NCBI GenBank assembly: GCA_017623215.1
Contig: JAGAPO010000070.1
Span: 1-61,976, forward strand
Direction: 5' to 3'
Source of the DNA: Lachnospiraceae bacterium
GTDB taxonomy: Bacteria > Bacillota > Clostridia > Lachnospirales > Lachnospiraceae
DNA: 61,976 nucleotides
The notes under the pieces were generated by a model. The model was not told the DNA's origin and did no database searches. It saw nothing but the letters and a program-made list of their open reading frames with translations. Positions 35,049 to 43,712 of this stretch are shown piece after piece. The stretch's first letter is position 1. Each line of letters opens with the position of its first letter. A program made the translations under genes and the position numbers.

Positions 35049-36137
35049 TCAATTCTCAAACCGGCACGGAACCCTGGTAATTCCGATTCCCGGAGCATCC
35101 GTCATATAAATCATATTCTCACGATAGATCGGACCGCCTTCGTACGGATCTATTTTACACAGGGACGGACCGTCCAGATCCGCTCTTGTTATAATGCTCT
35201 TCGCCGCAGCAAAATGAGCGCCCGCACTGACCGCCATCTTACTCTCAAGCATACAGCCAATCATGCACTCCACTCCGTACAGCTCCGCTATGCTGCATAT
35301 CTTGAGCGCATTATAGATGCCGCCTGTCTTCATCAGCTTAATATTAATCAGATCCGCCGCACGTTCCTGAATCAGATGAATCGCATCCTCCGCCGAGAAT
35401 ACGCTCTCATCCGCCAGAATCGGTGTCGCAACGCGCGAGGTTACGAACTTCATTCCTTCAAAATCATGAGCGGGAACCGGCTGCTCAACCAGGTCGATAT
35501 CCAGTCCCTTATTCTCCATCGCCCGGATAATCTGAACGGACTGCTTGGCATTCCAGCCCTGATTCGCATCAACCCGAAGCTTAATGTCCGCGCCGACTGC
35601 TTCCCGGATTGCCGCGATTCGCTCGACATCCTTCAAGCCTTCCTTGCCGACCTTAATCTTTAAGATTCGATATCCCTTCGATACTGCGTCCAGGCTGTCC
35701 GCCACCATCTGAGGAATATCATTCACGCTGATCGTAAGGTCGGTCTCAATCTCCGTCCTCGCTCCGCCGAGCAGCTTATATAACGGCGCGTTATACTGCT
35801 TTGCGAAGATATCATAAATCGCCATATCTACCGCAGCCTTCGCCGAGGTATTCTTCAGGATACAGCCGTTCAGCTTCTTAAAAATACCGTCCAGATTGTC
35901 GATCTCCATTCCAATCAGAGCCGGTCTGATAAAATCCATAATCGCCGTTGTAATCGAGCCCTTGGTATCGCCGGTAATCACCGCAGTCGGCGGCGCTTCT
36001 CCATATCCTTCCACGCCCTCGTCCGTTACAACTCTTACAATAATATCCTCAACATTCTCAACCGTCCGAAGCGCCGTCTTGAACGGCCTCTCGAGCGGAA
36101 TTCTGACTTCTCCAACCTGAATATCCAGAATTCTCAT
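35049..36137 (-). CDS. Dipeptide epimerase (L-Ala-D/L-Glu type, enolase superfamily)
   Basis: A 362-residue enolase-superfamily epimerase. Residues match the muconate-lactonizing subgroup: KIKVGKEG with the catalytic KxK pair (Lys160, Lys162), metal ligands Asp190, Glu218 and Asp243 (LRVDAN, VEQP, LADES), and a second lysine at 267 (NIKLMK). YkfB/YcjG-type enzymes epimerise L-Ala-D-Glu from murein to L-Ala-L-Glu, so a normal dipeptidase can cut it. The adjacent C40 endopeptidase and M19 dipeptidase support this. The ribosome binding site is weak (AGAG near the start). Confidence 0.9.
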   Translation of the reverse strand: MRILDIQVGEVRIPLERPFKTALRTVENVEDIIVRVVTDEGVEGYGEAPPTAVITGDTKGSITTAIMDFIRPALIGMEIDNLDGIFKKLNGCILKNTSAKAAVDMAIYDIFAKQYNAPLYKLLGGARTEIETDLTISVNDIPQMVADSLDAVSKGYRILKIKVGKEGLKDVERIAAIREAVGADIKLRVDANQGWNAKQSVQIIRAMENKGLDIDLVEQPVPAHDFEGMKFVTSRVATPILADESVFSAEDAIHLIQERAADLINIKLMKTGGIYNALKICSIAELYGVECMIGCMLESKMAVSAGAHFAAAKSIITRADLDGPSLCKIDPYEGGPIYRENMIYMTDAPGIGITRVPCRFEN

Positions 36138-36188
36138 TGACTCTACCAGCCTTTCCGCTTTACTGCGTTAATCTGTAAATTCTTTATC

Positions 36189-36217
36189 AGTATACAAAAA
36201 AATACACAAAAAATCAA
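36189..36217 (-). promoter_or_regulatory. Promoter of the epimerase/peptidase group
   Basis: Minus-strand TTGATT, a 17-nt spacer and TATACT in very AT-rich DNA, 52 nt upstream of the epimerase start. Confidence 0.75.
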
Positions 36218-36230
36218 TATAAAAATACAA

Positions 36231-37031
36231 TTATTTTCCTGCTTCTTTTTGTACCATCCGATATAGCTCCAATGAGACCTCCTGCATCATCCGCTCCATA
36301 TCCGCGGTATCCACTTCATTGCCGCACAGACACAGAACGAATGGCTCTTTTGCATAGATAATCCCGACATCATGTGTAATCCCGTCGTCTTCTCCGGTCT
36401 TGTGCGCAATTCTTACATCCCTGAGATAAAACGGAATCTTGCTGTTTAATTGCTGCTCCTCTAAAATTGACAGCATCGCTTCGGAGGCCGTCTTGGAAAC
36501 AAGGCAGCCCTGATGGATCCGCTCCAAAAGAACCCCCATCTCTTCCGGACCGATGGTATTCTCAATTCCCCTTGAAGATGCCTCCGCGTCAAAAAGCAGA
36601 CGGTTCAGGCGTGTCTGCCCAAAGCCAAGCTCCTGCATAAGCGCATTCACCGCAGCCATTCCATCCCCAGCGTCGCCGCCTCCAAGCTCTTTTATCAGCA
36701 GATTCGTCGCTGTATTGTCGCTCAGCACGATCATCTGATAATACAGATCCTGAAGCGTAAGCCGGACTCCATCGTGCAAAAACTGCAGACCGCCGCAGCC
36801 CGGAAGCCTATCCTCCCGCCGCAGGGTGATCTCCTTATCTCCGTCAAGCGTTCCCTGCTCCATTCTCCGGAATACCTCAGCCAGAATCGGAAGCTTAATC
36901 ACACTTGCCGCGTAAAATGCCTCCCGCGCCCGATATCCCGCACATTCTCCCGTTGCCAGATTCTTATAATAGAATCCCGCTTTTCCCGGGAATTCTCTGA
37001 TCCGCTGCGTTACTTTTTCCAATTCTCTCAT
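36231..37031 (-). CDS. Class A beta-lactamase-fold serine hydrolase, no signal peptide (2)
   Basis: A 266-residue protein with motifs SVIK (Ser43, Lys46), SDN (104-106) and KTG (211-213). At the expected omega-loop position there is no ExxLN (the segment reads DAEASSRGIENT), and no signal peptide is present. It thus looks like a beta-lactamase-fold esterase or amidase rather than a resistance enzyme. Its ATG overlaps the stop of the upstream zinc-ribbon gene (ATGA), with GAGG at 7 nt. Confidence 0.85.
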   Translation of the reverse strand: MRELEKVTQRIREFPGKAGFYYKNLATGECAGYRAREAFYAASVIKLPILAEVFRRMEQGTLDGDKEITLRREDRLPGCGGLQFLHDGVRLTLQDLYYQMIVLSDNTATNLLIKELGGGDAGDGMAAVNALMQELGFGQTRLNRLLFDAEASSRGIENTIGPEEMGVLLERIHQGCLVSKTASEAMLSILEEQQLNSKIPFYLRDVRIAHKTGEDDGITHDVGIIYAKEPFVLCLCGNEVDTADMERMMQEVSLELYRMVQKEAGK

Positions 37032-38527
37032 TTCAGCACCTCTTCCGGAATCTCAATGATCATCTGTCCCAGATTCTGATACTGATTCAATCCATCCGTG
37101 CTAAAATCATAGTCTACCAGGAATGTCTCTTCCGTTTCCCGGGTCAGATTCGTGCGAATTGTCATTCGATAAGGCTTTGAGTAGGCCGGAAGATAAAAAT
37201 CCACCCCCCAGCCCGTCTCTTCAATATAATAGAAATCCTGCGCGGTAAGGGTTTCTCCCTTCCAGATCTCTTTTAGGTCATCGGACGTAATTTCAATCTG
37301 AATCTCTGCTTTTTCCGGATCATATTCCAGTCTGTCACCTTCCGAATTCTCTAAAATCACCAGCATCTGAAGTCTGGTGAAATTCCGCTCCAGGATTGCC
37401 CTCTGATAAACCTCTTTTGCACAGGTCAGCAGATATTCCTCCCGAATGAGATACTCCTTCTTCTCTTTATCGGACAATTCGAAATAATCATTCCGGTTCT
37501 GGAGCTCGATTCCCGTTAAGCTCTCCTGCTCTTCAGGACTGAGCTCAGACAGCATAACGTCATCCATGAACCAGGCAGACGCCAGACTTTGATCGTTTTG
37601 AACATAACGAAGCTGACCCCCGCGGAACAGGAACGTATAGGCATCACTCTCCTCCGGAATATATCGGATTGCGACTGCCTCAGACCGATTATCCATACGA
37701 TAGACCTGATACTCTGCTTTTTTCTCCGGATATTCTTCCTCGAAAAACGCCTGAATTCCGCAGTTCCCGGCTTCCATCTCCTTTAAGACCTCCTGTACGT
37801 AAAGCACATCTGCCTTAAGAGATTTTTTGCGCTTGCCCGGCACTGCCGGTTCCGCCTCTTCCTCTCCCGTATGTGTCAGCCTTGTTCCTATATATTCCAA
37901 ACGGGCCGTAAAATCGCTTCGTTCCCTCCATTCGGATATTTCTTCCGGCGTCATTCCGGCAAATCGATCGGAGACAGGAAGCGCGGCCTGCTCTTCCTCA
38001 CTTTCTGTCGGGACTTCCGAATTCTCCGCCGCATTCGATGCCTCTGCTTCTGCTGCAGACTGGTGGGAATTCCTCTCATCTAAGGCTTCTTTTGTCTTCT
38101 GCTCCGAATCCTCTTTTGTCTCTTCTTTGCTGTTCCCGAAACTCTCTTCTTCTATCCGCTTCTCGGCCTCACCGCTGTTATCGGCTCCGCCGGTGATCTG
38201 ATGAGGCATTTCCGCATTGGAATATTCTTCCATATACGTCTCCGTTTCCGTTCCTTTGTCCGTGTTTATCGCTCCGCTTTGCTCCTCCGCATTCTGTCCG
38301 TTCCCGTTCTGTACATATTCCTGACCGAATTCATAAGTCCCCTGGCCGTCCTGCCCGGACTCTTCCGCATCCTTGCACATAAGACCTCCTGCAAGGACTG
38401 CCGCAAGAATCACCGCAGCACATACACAGGCAATCGCCACAGGACTGTGCCTGAAAAGCGCTGCCCCACAATAAGGACAGCGCTTTCTTCCGTATCTAAC
38501 CTTAGCCTTGCAATGCTTGCAGACCAT
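37028..38527 (-). CDS. Zinc-ribbon membrane protein of unknown function
   Basis: A 499-residue protein. An N-terminal zinc ribbon (CKHCKAKVRYGRKRCPYC, residues 3-20) precedes one membrane helix (about 29-49), an acidic low-complexity region rich in Glu, Ser and Asn (to about 180), and a C-terminal predominantly alpha/beta extracytoplasmic domain starting near DRFAGMTPEEISEW. The layout suggests a cytosolic metal-binding head with an exported domain. It begins 2 nt after the full-length thrS stop and overlaps the next gene by 4 nt, so it may be co-transcribed with both. No family is recognised. Confidence 0.8.
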   Translation of the reverse strand: MVCKHCKAKVRYGRKRCPYCGAALFRHSPVAIACVCAAVILAAVLAGGLMCKDAEESGQDGQGTYEFGQEYVQNGNGQNAEEQSGAINTDKGTETETYMEEYSNAEMPHQITGGADNSGEAEKRIEEESFGNSKEETKEDSEQKTKEALDERNSHQSAAEAEASNAAENSEVPTESEEEQAALPVSDRFAGMTPEEISEWRERSDFTARLEYIGTRLTHTGEEEAEPAVPGKRKKSLKADVLYVQEVLKEMEAGNCGIQAFFEEEYPEKKAEYQVYRMDNRSEAVAIRYIPEESDAYTFLFRGGQLRYVQNDQSLASAWFMDDVMLSELSPEEQESLTGIELQNRNDYFELSDKEKKEYLIREEYLLTCAKEVYQRAILERNFTRLQMLVILENSEGDRLEYDPEKAEIQIEITSDDLKEIWKGETLTAQDFYYIEETGWGVDFYLPAYSKPYRMTIRTNLTRETEETFLVDYDFSTDGLNQYQNLGQMIIEIPEEVLK

Positions 38528-38529
38528 AA

Positions 38530-40485
38530 TTACTCTGTTACCTCAATTTTTCTGATTTCCTTGGTGCGAATCTCCCTGCAGATTGCATCAATGAATTCGT
38601 TCAGGTCCTTCATACCTTCATCGCCCAGGTAACGGCTGCGGACGGATACCTTCCCCTCTTCCTCTTCCTTCTGGCCGACAACCAGCATATAAGGAACACG
38701 GTTCAGTCTTGCTTCGCGGATCTTTTAGCCAATCTTCTCGGAACGCTCGTCGGTCGTTGCCAGAATTCCGTTCTCAGAAAGGGCTGCTTTTACCTTCTGC
38801 GCATAATCATTGTACTTCTCGGAGATCGGAAGCACTCTTACCTGCTCCGGACACAGCCAGGTCGGGAACTGTCCGGCATATTTTTCAATCAGCCATGCAA
38901 GCGTTCTCTCATAGCAGCCAATCGAAGTTCTGTGAATGATGAACGGGCGCTTCTTCTCACCGTTTGCATCAATGTAGAACATATCGAACCGCTCTGCTAA
39001 CGCGAAGTCAAGCTGAATCGTAATCATGGTATCTTCCTTGCCATATACATTCTTTGCCTGAATGTCTAACTTCGGTCCGTAGAATGCTGCCTCGCCCTCT
39101 TCCTCGGTGAAGTCAATTCCGAGGTGAGTCAGAATCTCTCTCATTCTCTGCTGGGTCTTATCCCACTGCTCCGCGTCGCCAAGGTATTTCTCCTTATTGT
39201 TCGGATCCCACTTGGAAAGACGGTAGGTAACATCATCCTGAAGTCCAAGAGTAGTCAGGCAGTATTTTGCAAGGTCAACACAGCCGTAGAACTCTTCCTC
39301 GATCTGCTCAGGAGTTACAACCAGATGTCCCTCAGAGATCGTGAACTGTCTTACTCTGGTCAGGCCGTGCATCTCACCGGAGTCCTCATTACGGAACAGT
39401 GTGGAGGTCTCACCATAACGGCAGGGCAGATCGCGGTAGCTCTTCTGGCTCTGCTTATATACATAATACTGGAACGGGCAGGTCATCGGGCGAAGTGCGA
39501 ATACTTCCGCATTCGGATCGTTCTCGTCGCCGAGCACGAACATGCCCTCCTTGTAGTGGTTCCAGTGGTCGGAAATCACATACAGATCCTTCTTTGCCAT
39601 CAGAGGAGTCTTTGTTCTCATGTAACCGCGCTTTTCCTCCTCATCCTCGATCCAGCGCTGCATGGTCTGGATGATCTTCGCGCCCTTCGGCATCAGCAGA
39701 GGAAGTCCCTGACCGATAACATCAACCGTTGCGAACAGCTCCATCTCACGGCCGAGCTTATTGTGATCGCGCTTCTTAATGTCTTCCAGATGCTCCAGAT
39801 ACGCGTCAAGATCAGCGTTCTTGGTATACGCGGTACCGTATACTCTGGTCAGCATCTTATTCTTCTCATTGCCTCTCCAGTAAGCGCCCGAGGAGGATAT
39901 CAGCTTAATCGCCTTAATTCCCTTGGTGCTCATCAGATGAGGTCCTGCGCACAGGTCAGTGAAATCGCCCTGGCGATAGAAAGAAATTACGGAATCCTCC
40001 GGCAGATCTTTGATCAGCTCTACCTTATAAGGCTCCTCCTTCTCCTCCATGAACTTGATTGCCTCTTCTCTGGGCATGGTGAAATACTCAAGCTCCTCGC
40101 CTTCCTTGATGATCTTCTTCATCTCTTTCTCAAGTGCATCCAGTGCTTCTCTGTCGAAAGGAGGGCAGTCAAAATCATAATAAAACCCGGTGTCAATCGA
40201 AGGTCCGATTGCAAGCTTTGCTTCCGGATACAGTCTCTTAACCGCCTGCGCAAGTACGTGGGAGGTCGTGTGACGATAAGCCGCCTTACCAGCCTCATCG
40301 TTAAAGGTTAAAATATTCAGCGCATGCTCTCCGTCCACTACAGTACGCAGATCCACAACCTTACCGTCCAGCTCAGCCGCGCACGCGTTCCTCGCAAGAC
40401 CCTCGCTGATATCCTTTGCGATATCAATAATGCGCATTGCTTCTGCATATTCTTTTACAGAACCGTCTTTTAATGTAATCTTCAT
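38530..40485 (-). pseudogene. thrS: Threonyl-tRNA synthetase interrupted by an in-frame TAA
   Basis: ThrRS charges tRNA-Thr. The frame from 40485 encodes the TGS domain, the editing domain (HTTSHVLAQA), the class II core (MRTKTPLM, MTCPFQYYVYK) and the start of the anticodon-binding domain, then reaches TAA at 38725-38727 after DERSEKIG. Past this codon the same frame continues for 64 conserved-looking residues (KIREARLNRVPYMLVVGQKEEEEGKVSVRS and on) to TAA at 38530-38532, giving 651 codons, the normal length. The expected residue is Tyr (TAC or TAT), a one-base change. It could be a sequencing error, a real mutation, or readthrough. I chose 40485 over 40494 because AGG abuts the first ATG. 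Confidence 0.9.
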
Positions 40486-40638
40486 CTCTAACATCCTTTC
40501 ATTCTGCCGCTTACGCGGCGAAATAATATACTGTAATTATTCTGCGCCCTTTGGCATTACAACCTGCTGCACGGCCACGGCCGCCGCGAGCGATGCACAC
40601 GCGCTGAAACTAAATATCTGAACTCCGCACAAAAACGC

Positions 40639-40975
40639 AAAAAAACGTCCCTTCCGATCTTTCCAACCGAAAGGGACGGATATCATCCGCGGTTCCACCC
40701 TTTTTGAAGCTTCCGTCCGATCCTGTGATCGGGCGCAGGCCTCCTGCTCATTCTGATGATAACGGAATCACCGGGCCGGATTAGGGCCGCTCCAAGGTGG
40801 TCTTCAGCAGTCGTTCCATGGGATTCTCTCAGCTCTTTCTCCCTCTCTGGCAATGTTCGGACCGCTTACTCGTCTTGTCAACGCGTTCGCTCAGATTCTA
40901 TTGCTGACTCCAGCGTTCTTCCCACAATCACGGCCGTGATCGTACATTCAAACGCCTGTAAGTCAGTTATTGTCG
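40639..40975 (-). promoter_or_regulatory. T-box riboswitch of thrS (Thr)
   Basis: The leader on the minus strand has the T-box sequence AGGGTGGAACCGCGG (40687-40701) and a terminator, CGTCCCTT/AAGGGACG plus T-run, at 40639-40678. A Stem I region with AGAGA-type motifs carries a specifier that reads ACC (40799-40801), followed by ACCTTGGAGC. Uncharged tRNA-Thr would favour readthrough into thrS. The 40486-40638 stretch holds only the ribosome binding site region. Confidence 0.93.
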
Positions 40976-40982
40976 TGTCTTC

Positions 40983-41010
40983 ATTATATCACTGCCTCCC
41001 GGAAAGTCAA
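40983..41010 (-). promoter_or_regulatory. thrS promoter
   Basis: Minus-strand TTGACT, a 16-nt spacer and TATAAT directly before the T-box leader. Confidence 0.85.
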
Positions 41011-41053
41011 GCAAAATCTTTTTCCAGGCCCTCCCGGCTCATGTCAGCCCCTG

Positions 41054-41581
41054 TCATTTCCAGCCGGCCATCGCTTCCACATCTGCTTCCATCACATAAT
41101 CATCCATCACATATCCCTGCCCGATATCCGCAATCTGTGTCCGGACGGTCTGAAATCCCTTCCTCTCATATATCGCAATCGTGTCATAATTAAACCGATT
41201 CACTGTGAGCCAGACTGCCGTATACCCCTTCTCTCTGCACAGCTTCGCCAGAAATGCAAATGCTCTGCTCGCATATCCACGCCCGCGGAAGCTCTTCTCG
41301 ATATAAAGCTTGCTTAAGAACAGCTTCTTCTCCTCCGGCTGTTCCACAACACCGATGAAGCCAATCAGTCTGTCATCCAGCCTCAGCATGAAATACTGGT
41401 AGCCCTGATTCGCCAGCTGCTCTGCCACTGCATGCGCGGACTGAAATTTGTCCACCATGTAATCAATCTGTCCCTCCGAAAGAATCGTCCGGAAATGCTG
41501 GTGCCAGATAATTGCAGCCAAATCCGTCATTTCCTTAATCTGCTCCGCCGTCCTTACCGGCTCAAATGTCAGTGTATTCAT
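41054..41581 (-). CDS. GNAT-family N-acetyltransferase
   Basis: A 175-residue acetyltransferase with the acetyl-CoA binding segment LYIEKSFRGRGYASRAFAFL (R/Q-x-x-G-x-G/A motif) and the C-terminal NYDTIAIYERKGFQTV. Such enzymes acetylate amines, antibiotics or protein N-termini; the substrate is unknown. Start 41581 follows GGAGG at 6 nt. It lies 12 nt after the glycosyltransferase gene and is probably co-transcribed with it. Confidence 0.88.
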   Translation of the reverse strand: MNTLTFEPVRTAEQIKEMTDLAAIIWHQHFRTILSEGQIDYMVDKFQSAHAVAEQLANQGYQYFMLRLDDRLIGFIGVVEQPEEKKLFLSKLYIEKSFRGRGYASRAFAFLAKLCREKGYTAVWLTVNRFNYDTIAIYERKGFQTVRTQIADIGQGYVMDDYVMEADVEAMAGWK

Positions 41582-41593
41582 CCTGTTCCTCCC

Positions 41594-42841
41594 TCACTTT
41601 CTCAAGCCGCGTCTCATCTCTACAAACTTCTGAAAATAGATCCTGGGATATCCTCCGGAACTTTTCTCGGCTTCCGCTTCCTCTCCTTCCGTCTGAATCT
41701 CCTCGTACAGGGAAAGTATGCTCTCTGCAAAGAATTCCTTCGAATAAGGCTTTACAGCAAGCAGCGCCTGCCTGGAATACTCCGGCCATTTCTCCGGATT
41801 CAGCACATCGTCCAGCGCGGTCACGAACTCCTCCCTGCCGGTGGTCTGATACCCATTCACTCCGTTCTTCACAATTCCGTTCAGACAGGCATCCTTCTTC
41901 GCTACCACGGGCAGTCCCGCGGCCATCGCCTCGATATAGGTTAACCCCTGCGTCTCGCTCTGGGAGGCACTTACGAATACATCCCCGGTCAGGTAGTATT
42001 TTCCGATCTCATCCCACGGCCTTGCTCCGGCAAAGATTATCTCATCCTCCAGTCCAAGCTTCTTGCCCTGCTCTTTTAATTTGTCAAGCTCCGGTCCGCT
42101 TCCGACGATCAGAAGTCTTACCTTCTCCCTGTGTCTGACATACTCCGCGAAGCCGTCAATTACTTCCGCTATATTCTTCTCCTGCGATACTCTGCCGATG
42201 TAGAGAATGACCTTCTCATCCGCTCCAATTCCAAGCTCTTTTTTAATCTCTTCAATCTCTTCTCTATTATAATTTTCCCTGCGGAATTTGTCCAGATCAA
42301 TTCCGGTGGGAATAATCGCAATCTCCTGATTTACCTTATACTCTCCCAACAGCTGTCTGACCTTATCCGTCGGTACAATCACCCTGCCGGCTGAATTACA
42401 GCAGAATTTGGAATAGGCTCTTACAAAGGATTTCGCCCTCCGGTCAATCGCACGGAAATGCGCAATATAATGCGTGTAATCCTCGTAAATGGTATGATAG
42501 GTATGGATCACCGGAATATCCAGCTCTCTTGCCATGATTCTTCCGAAGATTCCAAGCGAGAACTCCGTGTTGGTATGTATCACATCCAGATTCAGTCCTT
42601 TAATAATGTTCGCAAGCTTCGGAGAATAGAACATCCCTATCCGACGCTCCGTCAAAAATGCACAGGGGATACTTTTCACACGGAATACATTATGTTCCTT
42701 CTCCGGCGCTCCCGGTGTCGTCGTCGTAAATACGTATGCGTTATGACCCATGCGTTCCAGCTGTTCCTTCAGCATGTAGACTGAATTCGCCACCCCATTA
42801 ATCTCCGGATAATAGGTCTCTGTAAATAATCCGATATTCAT
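41594..42841 (-). CDS. GT4-family glycosyltransferase (diacylglycerol glucosyltransferase-like)
   Basis: A 415-residue GT-B fold retaining glycosyltransferase. The N-terminal half has GLFTETYYPEINGVANSVYMLKEQL and DVIHTNTEFSLGIFGR; the donor half has VILYIGRVSQEKN, LLIVGSGPEL and the ExxxxxxG motif in SETQGLTYIEAMAAGLPVVA. The sequence resembles enzymes that add glucose to 1,2-diacylglycerol to make membrane glycolipids. Start 42841 follows GAGG; the 28-residue upstream extension includes a repeat and is unlikely. The last 40 residues form a charged tail. Confidence 0.87.
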   Translation of the reverse strand: MNIGLFTETYYPEINGVANSVYMLKEQLERMGHNAYVFTTTTPGAPEKEHNVFRVKSIPCAFLTERRIGMFYSPKLANIIKGLNLDVIHTNTEFSLGIFGRIMARELDIPVIHTYHTIYEDYTHYIAHFRAIDRRAKSFVRAYSKFCCNSAGRVIVPTDKVRQLLGEYKVNQEIAIIPTGIDLDKFRRENYNREEIEEIKKELGIGADEKVILYIGRVSQEKNIAEVIDGFAEYVRHREKVRLLIVGSGPELDKLKEQGKKLGLEDEIIFAGARPWDEIGKYYLTGDVFVSASQSETQGLTYIEAMAAGLPVVAKKDACLNGIVKNGVNGYQTTGREEFVTALDDVLNPEKWPEYSRQALLAVKPYSKEFFAESILSLYEEIQTEGEEAEAEKSSGGYPRIYFQKFVEMRRGLRK

Positions 42842-42872
42842 AATTCGCCTCATTTCCGTAAAAAAGGGGACC

Positions 42873-42901
42873 CTGCAACCTTCTCCCTTGCAGCCTTCTC
42901 C
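42873..42901. repeat. Short tandem repeat in the glycosyltransferase leader
   Basis: Two 14-nt copies (CTGCAACCTTCTCC and TTGCAGCCTTCTCC), offset 15, in the 5' untranslated region just before the glycosyltransferase. They create no obvious function. Confidence 0.55.
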
Positions 42902-42974
42902 TTTTTTGTTTTCAATTCCAAACATACTGTGTATATACTGATTTCTGCTTTTTTAATCATCTGTTTATAATTAT

Positions 42975-43003
42975 TTTATAATACACATTTCTTCAAAAGT
43001 AAA
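42975..43003 (-). promoter_or_regulatory. Promoter of the glycosyltransferase/acetyltransferase unit
   Basis: Minus-strand TTTACT, a 17-nt spacer and TATAAA. The 310-bp gap 42842-43151 otherwise holds only the tandem repeat and the luxS promoter. Confidence 0.65.
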
Positions 43004-43088
43004 GCATGGAATTCTAAAGGTTTCATTAGAAAATGCACAAGAGTTGCCCGGATGAACCAGCGCTTCTGACCGGACGAAGCTGCACACC

Positions 43089-43117
43089 TTGCATTCTTTC
43101 CGGCTCTGCGTTATAAT
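43089..43117 (+). promoter_or_regulatory. luxS promoter
   Basis: TTGCAT, a 17-nt spacer and TATAAT, 34 nt upstream of the luxS start. Confidence 0.8.
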
Positions 43118-43151
43118 GAACGCAGAATATGAAACGGAGGATTATTATACT

Positions 43152-43631
43152 ATGAAACCCATCGCAAGCTTTACCATCGATCATCTCCGCCTTCTCCCCG
43201 GAATCTATGTATCCCGCAAAGACAAGGCCGGACACGAAGTGATTACGACCTTTGACATTCGAATTACAAGACCGAATTATGAACCCGTTTTAAATACGGC
43301 TGAGATTCATACCATCGAACATCTCGGCGCCACTTTCCTGCGCAACCACGAAACCTACGCGGAAAAGATTCTTTATTTCGGTCCAATGGGCTGCCGCACC
43401 GGATTCTATCTGCTGCTTGCAGGTGACTATGAATCCCGCGATGTTGTCGGCTTAATTACGGAGATGTTCTGCTTTATCCGCGATTTTGAGGGCGATGTTC
43501 CCGGTGCCGAGGCAATCGGATGCGGCAATTACCTGGACATGAACCTCCCGATGGCAAAATATATCGCCCGCAAATATGTGGACGAGGTTCTGACGAATAT
43601 CCCGGATGACCGTCTGACCTATCCGGAATAA
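43152..43631 (+). CDS. luxS: S-ribosylhomocysteine lyase
   Basis: A 159-residue LuxS, which cleaves S-ribosylhomocysteine to homocysteine and the autoinducer-2 precursor in the activated methyl cycle. Metal ligands are HTIEH (His53, His57) and Cys124; catalytic residues Glu56 and Cys81 ([10 protein letters not shown]) are present. Start 43152 follows GGAGG; the upstream in-frame ORF to 43089 overlaps the promoter. A strong inverted repeat follows that also covers the next gene's ribosome binding site. Confidence 0.96.
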   Translation: MKPIASFTIDHLRLLPGIYVSRKDKAGHEVITTFDIRITRPNYEPVLNTAEIHTIEHLGATFLRNHETYAEKILYFGPMGCRTGFYLLLAGDYESRDVVGLITEMFCFIRDFEGDVPGAEAIGCGNYLDMNLPMAKYIARKYVDEVLTNIPDDRLTYPE

Positions 43632-43644
43632 TCTGTCATCATTT

Positions 43645-43705
43645 CCCCCTTCCTGAATATATTGTATGGACAGGAAACACCGGCAGTTCAGAATCAGGAA
43701 GGGGG
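43645..43705 (+). terminator. luxS terminator whose 3' arm is the next gene's SD
   Basis: A perfect 12-bp repeat, CCCCCTTCCTGA (43645-43656) and TCAGGAAGGGGG (43694-43705), with a 37-nt loop, then ATTTTG. The AAGGGGG of the right arm is the Shine-Dalgarno of the gene starting at 43713. Readthrough transcripts would have the site masked. Confidence 0.75.
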
Positions 43706-43712
43706 ATTTTGT

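Noticed and set aside
32105..37031. Beta-lactamase resistance island
   Set aside because: Both hydrolases lack signal peptides and the ExxLN motif, and the neighbours are peptide-recycling genes.
38725..38727. thrS stop as a selenocysteine or pyrrolysine codon
   Set aside because: The codon is TAA; Sec uses TGA and Pyl uses TAG, and the expected residue is Tyr.
39124..40311. 395-codon open frame on the plus strand
   Set aside because: Antisense of thrS, whose motifs are unmistakable on the minus strand.
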